A stretch of DNA of 64,000 nt from Nocardia cyriacigeorgica (GTDB lineage Bacteria; Actinomycetota; Actinomycetes; Mycobacteriales; Mycobacteriaceae): assembly GCF_005863245.1 (NCBI RefSeq), contig NZ_VBUT01000001.1, positions 1 to 64,000 on the forward strand. The letters run 5' to 3'. Within the stretch, counting starts at the first letter, position 1, and every line of letters begins with the position of its first letter. The position numbers and the translations under genes were made by a program. The notes beneath the pieces are model-generated. The model saw only the letters and a list, made by a program, of their open reading frames with translations, was not told the origin of the DNA and searched no databases. Below are positions 33,292 through 40,442 of the stretch, piece by piece.

Positions 33292-34379
33292 TGCTGTCCC
33301 TCCGGGCTCGGGGCGGTCAAACCCAGTTCATGGCCACCCAATTCGGTGAAATAGGCCGCGACCTGCTCATCGGTCACCGCTTCCAGGGTGGACGGCGACC
33401 ATTGCGGGTTGCGGTCCTTGTCGATCACCTGCGCGCGAATGCCCTCGACCAGGTCGTGGGATCCGAGCGTGGCGATCGAGACGCGGTACTCCTCGTTCAG
33501 CACCGCCTCCAGCGACTGCGCGCGCCGCGCCGACCGCAGCGAGCGCAGTGTGACCTTCAGCGACACCGGCGATTTCGACAGCAGCTCGGTGGCCGCCGCC
33601 TGCGCCTCGGGCCCGTTGGCGCGCAACCGCTCGACGATCTCTTCGACCGTGTCGGCGCTGTAGCAGGCATCGATCCAGGAGCGCTGGGCCATCAGCTCCG
33701 ATTCGGGTGCGGCCGTGGCGAATTTGGCGATGGCGATATCGGCGGTCTCGGTGCGCAGCGTGTCCCGCAGTGCCGGAATGTGCTCGGACGGAAGGTAATA
33801 GTCGGCGAAACCGGCGGCGATGGCGTCGCCGGCGCGCATCCGGGCGGTGGTGAGCGCGACATGGGTGCCGAGCTCGCCCGGGGCCCGTGCCAGCAGATAG
33901 GTGCCGCCCACATCGGGCACGAAACCGATCCCGACCTCGGGCATCCCGATCATGGACCGCTCGGTGACGATGCGGTGCCCGGCGTGTCCGGACAAACCGA
34001 CACCACCACCCATGACGATGCCGTCCATCACCGCGACATACGGCTTGGGATACCTGCCGATCAGCCCGTTGAGGATGTACTCGTCGCGCCAGAACCGGCC
34101 GGAGGCGGATTCCGCGCCGGTGGCCGAGGCGCCCGAATCCTGTTGTGCGCGTTTGGCGTCGTCGTGGATGGCGACGATATCGCCGCCCGCGCACAACCCG
34201 CGCTCCCCCGCGCCGGTGAGCACCACGGTGCGCACCTGCGGGTCCGCGGCCCAGGCCCGCAGCGCGTCGGTGATGGTGAGCACCATCGCGTGGTTGAGCG
34301 CGTTGATGGCCTTGGGCCGGTTCAGGGTGATGACGCCGAGCCCGTCACGGGTCTCGATCAGGACTTCGGGTTCACTCAT
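33288..34379 (-). CDS. 3-Hydroxyisobutyryl-CoA hydrolase
   Basis: Crotonase-superfamily thioesterase of 363 residues, longer than enoyl-CoA hydratases and typical of the HIBYL-CoA hydrolase branch. Motifs are GERGLCAGGDIVAIHDDAK, GIVMGGGVGLSGHAGHRIV and EVGIGFVPDVGGTYLLAR. It frees 3-hydroxyisobutyrate, the substrate of mmsB. The ATG at 34379 overlaps the acyl-CoA dehydrogenase stop (ATGA). The frame stays open further upstream inside that gene and is not used. Confidence 0.93.
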   Translation of the reverse strand: MSEPEVLIETRDGLGVITLNRPKAINALNHAMVLTITDALRAWAADPQVRTVVLTGAGERGLCAGGDIVAIHDDAKRAQQDSGASATGAESASGRFWRDEYILNGLIGRYPKPYVAVMDGIVMGGGVGLSGHAGHRIVTERSMIGMPEVGIGFVPDVGGTYLLARAPGELGTHVALTTARMRAGDAIAAGFADYYLPSEHIPALRDTLRTETADIAIAKFATAAPESELMAQRSWIDACYSADTVEEIVERLRANGPEAQAAATELLSKSPVSLKVTLRSLRSARRAQSLEAVLNEEYRVSIATLGSHDLVEGIRAQVIDKDRNPQWSPSTLEAVTDEQVAAYFTELGGHELGLTAPSPEGQQ

Positions 34380-35533
34380 GCTGCTCCTGCCCCGCGGGCG
34401 GCCGAGGTCATCGACCTGGCCACGACCACCCGCATGATCTCGTTGGTGCCCTCGAGGATCTGATGCACGCGCAGATCCCGGACGATTTTCTCCAGACCGT
34501 ACTCGGCGAGATAACCGTAGCCACCGTGCAGTTGCAGGGCCTTGTTGGCGACCTCGAACCCGGCATCGGTGGCGAAACGCTTGGCCATTGCGCACAGCTC
34601 GACCTTGTCCTCGGCGTCGGCGTCGAGGGCGTCGGCGGCCCGCCACAGCAGGGTGCGCGCGGCCTCCAGCTGGGTGCGCATATCGGCCAGGTCGAACTGC
34701 AAGGCCTGGTTCTTCAACAGCGGAGCACCGAAGGCCTGCCGTTGCGCCAGGTACGGCACGGTCTTGTCCAGCGCCGACTGCGCACCGCCGATCGAGCAGG
34801 CCGCGATATTGAGCCTGCCGCCGTTGAGCCCGTTCATGGCGATGCGGAAACCGTCGCCCTCGGCGCCGAGCCGGTTGGCGACCGGGACGCGGGCATCGGT
34901 GAGGATCACCTGCCGGGTCGGCTGCGCCTTCCAGCCCATCTTCTTCTCGTTCGGGCCGACGGTCAGGCCAGGAGTGTCGGCAGGGACGATGAGCGCCGAG
35001 ATGCCGCGCGCGCCTTCGTCTCCGGTGCGCACCATCATCACGTACACATCGTTGGCGCCGGCACCGGAGATGAACTGCTTGGCGCCGTTGAGGATGTAAT
35101 CGTCGCCGTCGCGGACGGCCTTGGTGGTCAACGCCGCCGCGTCCGAGCCGACGCCCGGCTCGGTGAGGGCGTAACTGCCGAGGATCTCCATCGACGTCAT
35201 GCCGGGCAGCCAGCGGAAACGCTGGGCGTCGTCACCGTAGGCGTCGATCATCCAGGCCGCCATATTGTGGATCGAGATGTAGGCGGCGACCGCGGGGCAG
35301 CCGGTGGCCAGCTCCTCGAAGATGCGCACGGCGTCCAGCCTGCGCAGCGCGGATCCGCAGACGTCCTCGGCGACATAGATGCCGCCGAGGCCGACCGACC
35401 CGGATTTGCGCAGCACCTCGATCGGGAAGTGCATGTGCTCATCCCATTCGAGCGCGTGCGGGGCGAGGAACTCGTCGGCGAAATCGCGGGCGGTCTCGCG
35501 GATGGCGCGTTCGTCGTCGTTCAGTGTGAACAT
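34376..35533 (-). CDS. Acyl-CoA dehydrogenase (probable isobutyryl-CoA dehydrogenase)
   Basis: FAD enzyme of 385 residues. FAD/substrate motifs are YALTEPGVGSDAAALTTKA and YILNGAKQFISGAGAND. The catalytic Glu is in HQILEGTNEIMRVVVARS. From the operon (mmsA upstream, hydrolase, mmsB and hydratase downstream) the likely substrate is isobutyryl-CoA, giving methacrylyl-CoA. It starts five bases after mmsA ends. Confidence 0.93.
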   Translation of the reverse strand: MFTLNDDERAIRETARDFADEFLAPHALEWDEHMHFPIEVLRKSGSVGLGGIYVAEDVCGSALRRLDAVRIFEELATGCPAVAAYISIHNMAAWMIDAYGDDAQRFRWLPGMTSMEILGSYALTEPGVGSDAAALTTKAVRDGDDYILNGAKQFISGAGANDVYVMMVRTGDEGARGISALIVPADTPGLTVGPNEKKMGWKAQPTRQVILTDARVPVANRLGAEGDGFRIAMNGLNGGRLNIAACSIGGAQSALDKTVPYLAQRQAFGAPLLKNQALQFDLADMRTQLEAARTLLWRAADALDADAEDKVELCAMAKRFATDAGFEVANKALQLHGGYGYLAEYGLEKIVRDLRVHQILEGTNEIMRVVVARSMTSAARGAGAA

Positions 35534-35537
35534 CGCA

Positions 35538-37040
35538 TCAATCCATCGTGGGGATGACGAAGTGGTCCGCGTTCTCCTTCAGACCCTTCGGCCAGCGCTG
35601 GGTGACGGTCTTGGTCTTGGTGTAGAAGCGGATCGAATCCGGGCCGTGCTGGTTCAGATCGCCGAAACCGGACCGCTTCCAGCCGCCGAAGGTGTGGTAG
35701 GCGATGGGCACCGGGATCGGCACATTGATGCCGACCATGCCCACCTGCACGCGGGCGGCGAAATCACGGGCGGTGTCTCCGTCGCGGGTGAAGATCGCGA
35801 CGCCGTTGCCGAATTCGTGCTCGCTGGCCAGGCGCAGGCCCTCCTCGTAATCGTGCGCGCGCACCACGCTGAGCACCGGGCCGAAGATCTCCTCGGTGTA
35901 GATACGCATCTGCGGGGTGACCTTGTCGAACAGGGTCGCACCGACGAAGTAGCCGTCCTCGGCGCCGTCGACGGTGAGGTTGCGGCCGTCCACCACCAGT
36001 TCGGCGCCCTCGTCGACACCGATCTGGATGTAGTTCTTCACCCGGTCCACGCCGTCGCTGCCGACCAGCGGGCCGAAGTCGACGCCGGGATCATCGGAGC
36101 GGCCGACATTGAGCTTGTGCACCCGCTCGGTGAGCTTGGCGACCAGCCGGTCGGCGGTCTCCTCACCGACCGGCACGGCCACCGAGATGGCCATGCAGCG
36201 CTCACCGGCCGAACCGTAGCCGGCGCCGATGAGCTGATCGGCGACGTCGTCGAGGTCGGCGTCGGGCATCACGATGGCGTGGTTCTTGGCGCCGCCGAAG
36301 CACTGGGCGCGCTTGCCGTTGGCGGTGGCGGTCTCGTAGATGTACTGGGCGATCGGCGTGGAGCCGACGAAGCCGACGGCCTGGATCCGCGGATCGTGCA
36401 GGATCGCGTCGACGGCTTCCTTGTCGCCGTTGACGACGTTGAACACCCCGGCGGGCAGCCCGGCCTCGAGGAACAGCTCGGCCAGCCGCAGCGGCACCGA
36501 GGGATCGCGCTCGGAGGGCTTGAGCACGAAGGCATTACCGCAGGCCAGCGCCGGTCCGGCCTTCCACAGCGGGATCATGGCCGGGAAGTTGAACGGGGTG
36601 ATGCCCGCGACCACGCCGAGCGGCTGACGCATCGAGTACACGTCGATGCCGGTGCCCGCGCTCTCGGTGTATTCACCCTTGAGCAGGTGCGGGATGCCGG
36701 TCGCGAACTCGATGACCTCGAGCCCGCGCTGGATATCGCCCTTGGCGTCGGCGATGGTCTTGCCGTGCTCGCTCGACAGCAGCGCCGCCAGCGAATCCAT
36801 CTCGTCCTGCACCAGGGTCAGGAATTTCATCAGGACGCGCGCCCGCTTCTGCGGGTTGAACGCGGCCCATTCCGGCTGCGCGGCGGCGGCGTTGGCGATC
36901 GCCGCCTCCACCTCGGAGGTACTGGCCAGCGGAACCCTGGCCTGCACCTGCCCGGCATTGGGATCGAACACGTCACCGAAGCGGCCGGAGGTGCCGGGGA
37001 CCTGCTGTCCGCCGATGAAGTGGGTGAGCTCACGAACCAT
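35538..37040 (-). CDS. mmsA: Methylmalonate-semialdehyde dehydrogenase (acylating)
   Basis: Converts methylmalonate semialdehyde with CoA and NAD to propionyl-CoA. The 500 residues match the family. The catalytic Cys is in GSAGERCMAISVAV, the NAD motif is VGFVGSTPIAQYIYE, and the family segment GVVAGITPFNFPAMIPLWK is present. I start at the ATG at 37040, preceded by AGGA; the frame is open to 37127 but that part covers the promoter palindrome. It is the first gene of the operon. Confidence 0.96.
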   Translation of the reverse strand: MVRELTHFIGGQQVPGTSGRFGDVFDPNAGQVQARVPLASTSEVEAAIANAAAAQPEWAAFNPQKRARVLMKFLTLVQDEMDSLAALLSSEHGKTIADAKGDIQRGLEVIEFATGIPHLLKGEYTESAGTGIDVYSMRQPLGVVAGITPFNFPAMIPLWKAGPALACGNAFVLKPSERDPSVPLRLAELFLEAGLPAGVFNVVNGDKEAVDAILHDPRIQAVGFVGSTPIAQYIYETATANGKRAQCFGGAKNHAIVMPDADLDDVADQLIGAGYGSAGERCMAISVAVPVGEETADRLVAKLTERVHKLNVGRSDDPGVDFGPLVGSDGVDRVKNYIQIGVDEGAELVVDGRNLTVDGAEDGYFVGATLFDKVTPQMRIYTEEIFGPVLSVVRAHDYEEGLRLASEHEFGNGVAIFTRDGDTARDFAARVQVGMVGINVPIPVPIAYHTFGGWKRSGFGDLNQHGPDSIRFYTKTKTVTQRWPKGLKENADHFVIPTMD

Positions 37041-37106
37041 GCGAATCCTGTCCTCGGGTGGTGGTTGAACAGCGGCAGCATGCGGCGCATGCGCAGGTTT
37101 ACGGTC

Positions 37107-37127
37107 GTCCAATAGTTGGACGTCCAA
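37107..37127 (-). promoter_or_regulatory. Palindromic operator candidate upstream of mmsA
   Basis: GTCCAA-TAG-TTGGAC is a perfect 6-bp inverted repeat (37107-37121), followed directly by a third half-site GTCCAA (37122-37127). On the minus strand the half-site TTGGAC also resembles a -35 box. The site lies 67-87 bases upstream of the mmsA ATG. It is probably bound by a dimeric regulator, perhaps of TetR type; no such gene is adjacent. Confidence 0.55.
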
Positions 37128-37226
37128 GCAAAATGGTACACCCGCCCATTCGGTCGCACCAGACTCAGGCGATATGGACCCCCGACAGGCATAACGCCCG
37201 CTAGGCCACCCAGCCGCTGGGGCGCC

Positions 37227-38405
37227 CTATCCGCAGGAGTGGCCGGCGCGAGTGAGCAGGTAGCCACCGGCCCCAAGGATCAGTGCGCCGAGGATCAGGA
37301 CCGCGCCCGCGGCGGCGACCGAGCCGTCGGTCCAGTCCCAGACGCCTTCGACGGCAGCGAGAGCCAACGCGCCCGCGCCGCCGAGGACGAGAACCCAGGA
37401 GCGTTCGGTCAGGTAGAGGGCGAAGCAGAACACGGCTACCAGCGCGGTGAGCCAGTAGGCGAGGACCATGCTGTCGTACTCGCCGCTGGACTGGGCGCCG
37501 AAGACGGCGAAGACCACCGCGATCAGGTACCCGGCCCAGCGTTCGGCGAACGCGCCGAGCCGGGTCAGCGCGGCCCAGACGACGCCGAGCAGCAGAATCC
37601 CCGCGCCGACCCAGCCGTCGTCCAGCTCGGCGAAATCGGTGATCACCCCGGACACCACGGCCACACTGAACACCGCGCACACGAGGATCCCGACCAGCGA
37701 CGGCAGCGCCAGATAGCCGGCCACCGCCGCGATCAGGCCCGCTACGCAGGCATACACCCAGGCCGAATCGGTGTTGCCGTCCTCGATCGCGGAGCCGACC
37801 GTGCCCGCCACCAGTGCGGCGGTGAGTGCGAGCAGGACGGCGGCGAGCCGGGTGCGGGCGGCCTGGACGTGGGTGTGTTCGGCGGCACGGTCACGGATCG
37901 ACCGGAACAGCGCGGCGGGCCCGCCCGCGACCGCCACCGCGATCGCCGCGACCACCACCGTGATCAGCGCGAGGATCGCGACCCGCCCGGTTCGGGCCAG
38001 GTCCTCCCAGGAAGCCGCCAGTACCAGCGCGATTCCGGCGGGCAGTAACCCGGCGCCGGTGTAGGCCGCGATTTCGGCGAGCAATTTCGTGCGCGCGGGA
38101 CGGGCAGGCGGTTCGGCCAGAGCGCCGAGCACGGCATCCAGCTGCTGCTCGGTGAGCGTCCCGGATTCGACCAGTGGGCGCAACGCGGCCGCATGACTGT
38201 CGCGGTCGGCGCGGGCCGGACCGCGCGGTGCGCCGTGACGGCTCGACTCGACGCCATCCCGGTCCGCCGATGTCGCACCATCGTGCTGGGCGCCGTCACC
38301 GGAAGAATCGCCGTCGGCCGGATCGCCCGCCGGCGCCGGCGCGGCCCGTCTGCCCGGTTCGCTGGAATCGGGAGCCGCATCCGATGCGCCATTGTCGTCG
38401 ACCAC
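37227..38405 (-). CDS. DUF2157-like multi-pass membrane protein
   Basis: The protein has 392 residues. The first 95 are polar and rich in Asp, Ser, Pro and Gly. Residues about 95-120 (LRPLVESGTLTEQQLDAVLGAL) match the short helical start of DUF2157 proteins, and about twelve hydrophobic helices follow. Function unknown. The GTG at 38405 has the -10 like box CATACT six bases upstream, which suggests a leaderless mRNA. It is divergent from the amidohydrolase. Confidence 0.7.
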   Translation of the reverse strand: MVDDNGASDAAPDSSEPGRRAAPAPAGDPADGDSSGDGAQHDGATSADRDGVESSRHGAPRGPARADRDSHAAALRPLVESGTLTEQQLDAVLGALAEPPARPARTKLLAEIAAYTGAGLLPAGIALVLAASWEDLARTGRVAILALITVVVAAIAVAVAGGPAALFRSIRDRAAEHTHVQAARTRLAAVLLALTAALVAGTVGSAIEDGNTDSAWVYACVAGLIAAVAGYLALPSLVGILVCAVFSVAVVSGVITDFAELDDGWVGAGILLLGVVWAALTRLGAFAERWAGYLIAVVFAVFGAQSSGEYDSMVLAYWLTALVAVFCFALYLTERSWVLVLGGAGALALAAVEGVWDWTDGSVAAAGAVLILGALILGAGGYLLTRAGHSCG

Positions 38406-38411
38406 GCGGTC

Positions 38412-38417
38412 AGTATG
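38412..38417 (-). promoter_or_regulatory. Possible -10 box for the DUF2157-like gene (leaderless)
   Basis: CATACT on the minus strand, six bases before the GTG at 38405, without a ribosome-binding site between. It is consistent with a leaderless transcript. Confidence 0.35.
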
Positions 38418-38514
38418 TCCGACCCGCCCGCGGTTTCGGCGGTACTCCGGATGCGGGCGCTGCTCGCGTGTGACAATCGCCCGGACCGGGTGAACGGCGG
38501 ACGGGACGGACATC

Positions 38515-39591
38515 ATGGATCTCACCGACATTCCCATCATCGACGCGCATATCCACCAGTGGGATCCGCTGTCGACGCCGCGCGACTTCAGTGGCCTGGC
38601 CCGGTTGTTCAAGTATCTGCCGCTGCCGATCGGTATCGCGACGAAACTGGCGCCGCGCCGTGACCGCGAGTTCGTCGGCGATCCGACGCCATATATGCAT
38701 CCGTATCTGCCCGCGAACTACCGTAACGACACCGCCGGGCTGAAGGTCGGCACCATCGCCCATATCGAGGTCGAATGGACCGGTGCCGGTCCGCTGGCCA
38801 AGGCGGACGAGACCCGCTGGGTGGCGAGCCTGCCGTTCGGCATCGACACCCCGCGCCTGGGCGCGATCATCGCCAGTGCCGATCCGGCCGCGCCGGGGTT
38901 CGCCGAGCTGCTGGACGCGCATGCCTCGGCGTCGCCGTTGCTGCGCGGGATCCGCACCATGGTCGCCCACCATCCGGACCCGGACGTGCGCTCGTTCACC
39001 AGCACACCCGGCGATCTCACCGCCAACGCTTTCCTCGAAGGGTTCGCCGAACTCGCGCAGCGGCAGCTGTCGTTCGAGGCCTGGGTGTATTCCCATCAGC
39101 TGCCCGAGGTGGTCGCGCTGGCCGCACGGTATCCCGAGGTCACCATCGTGCTGAATCATCTCGGCACGCCGGCCGGGATCTTCGGCGCGGTCGGCAAGCA
39201 CACGGGGTACAACCCGGGGCATCGGCGCGAGCTGTTCGTGCGCTGGCGCGACGATATCGCCGCCGTCGCGGCCCAGCCGAATGTGGTGGCCAAGGTCAGC
39301 GGCCTGATGATGCCGATTCTCGGGCATCCGGTTCCGCCGCGCGGCACCGCGACACCGGTGCCCCAGCTGATCGAACGGATCGGCCCGATGCTGCGGCATG
39401 CGGTGGACTGTTTCGGGGTCGAGCGGCTGGTGTGGGGTTCCAATTTCCCGGTGGACAAGCCGATCACCACCATCGCGGGCAGCGCGCAGGCCGTCGCGGC
39501 CGTCGTCACCGAACATGTCGGTGATTCGGAGTGCCTGGATCAGGTCTTCCGGGCCAACGCCCAGCGCGTCTACCGCATCGACGAACCCTGA
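38515..39591 (+). CDS. Amidohydrolase family protein (amidohydrolase-2 / COG3618 type)
   Basis: TIM-barrel metal hydrolase of 358 residues. The N-terminal IIDAHIHQWDP carries the first metal pair. Later motifs are VLNHLGTPAG, VVAKVSGLMM and the C-terminal RLVWGSNFPVDKP with the metal-binding Asp. Members hydrolyse lactones or decarboxylate aromatic acids; the substrate here is unknown. It has no coupled neighbour on its strand. Confidence 0.88.
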   Translation: MDLTDIPIIDAHIHQWDPLSTPRDFSGLARLFKYLPLPIGIATKLAPRRDREFVGDPTPYMHPYLPANYRNDTAGLKVGTIAHIEVEWTGAGPLAKADETRWVASLPFGIDTPRLGAIIASADPAAPGFAELLDAHASASPLLRGIRTMVAHHPDPDVRSFTSTPGDLTANAFLEGFAELAQRQLSFEAWVYSHQLPEVVALAARYPEVTIVLNHLGTPAGIFGAVGKHTGYNPGHRRELFVRWRDDIAAVAAQPNVVAKVSGLMMPILGHPVPPRGTATPVPQLIERIGPMLRHAVDCFGVERLVWGSNFPVDKPITTIAGSAQAVAAVVTEHVGDSECLDQVFRANAQRVYRIDEP

Positions 39592-39671
39592 CGCAACACC
39601 CTGCCGGGCGGCGGGTTCCGGCGTCCGGAAGCACTCACTCGCTGCGGTGGAGTGCCCCGGATGCGGCGCGC

Positions 39672-40442
39672 TCAGCCGTCGCGTAGATCGGTGTAGCAGG
39701 CAGTGAGTGTGCGCAGCCCGTGCGCCGCCATCGGTTCGTCCTCGGCGAGCATGCGTAACGCGCGGCGCAACAGCGTCGAGTCCAAATCGTCTGCGGCGGC
39801 CCGGTATTCGGGCGTCGGCAGGGCCGGTAGTTCGAGGTCCTCGCCGTAGGGATCGGTATCGCCGCCGGAGCCCGCGCCGCGTTCCACCCCGCCGATCAGC
39901 GTGTCCAGCGACAGCCCACGCAGCGTGAGCAGATCGCGCGGGTACTCGTCGAGCCGTTCGGCGAGCAGATAACACAGTGCGGCCACATGCTTGCACGGCC
40001 AGCCCGGATCGGGACAGGTGCAGCCGAAGTCGAGATCGGCCGCGGTCTCGGGCAGCAGATGCGGCGACAGGGCGGCGGGCAGCGCACCGGAGGCGATCTG
40101 GGCGAGCATGCCCGGAGCCGAACGGATCTCCTCGATCAGCAGGTCGATCTCCTCGGCGCGCAGCGGCCGCACCGTGCAGGTCGCGGTGAACGGGCGCGGC
40201 TGGCTGCCCTGCACCTCGCCGACGACCGCGCCGCGTTCGATCCGGTAGCTGACCACCTGCCCGGATCGCGCGTAGCTGCGCCCGCGCGCGAGCCGTCCGG
40301 GTTCGGCCATCCGCTCAACTGCCTCGATGAACGCCCGCCCCCACGCGGAGCGCGCGAAAGCCCCACGCCTGCTGCGGGCTTCGACCCCACCGGACACCGG
40401 CCGTCGCGGCCCGAACTCGCGGTAATCCACGCGCGGACTCAT
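39672..40442 (-). CDS. SWIM zinc-finger protein
   Basis: The protein has 256 residues. The SWIM motif CxC...CxH is clear near residue 145 (FGCTCPDPGWPCKHVAAL). The N-terminal part is basic and the C-terminal part acidic. The gene is coupled by a four-base overlap downstream of an SNF2-family helicase. The same SWIM/SNF2 pair is widespread in actinobacteria and bacilli. The SWIM domain probably binds DNA or the helicase; the process is unknown. Confidence 0.9.
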   Translation of the reverse strand: MSPRVDYREFGPRRPVSGGVEARSRRGAFARSAWGRAFIEAVERMAEPGRLARGRSYARSGQVVSYRIERGAVVGEVQGSQPRPFTATCTVRPLRAEEIDLLIEEIRSAPGMLAQIASGALPAALSPHLLPETAADLDFGCTCPDPGWPCKHVAALCYLLAERLDEYPRDLLTLRGLSLDTLIGGVERGAGSGGDTDPYGEDLELPALPTPEYRAAADDLDSTLLRRALRMLAEDEPMAAHGLRTLTACYTDLRDG

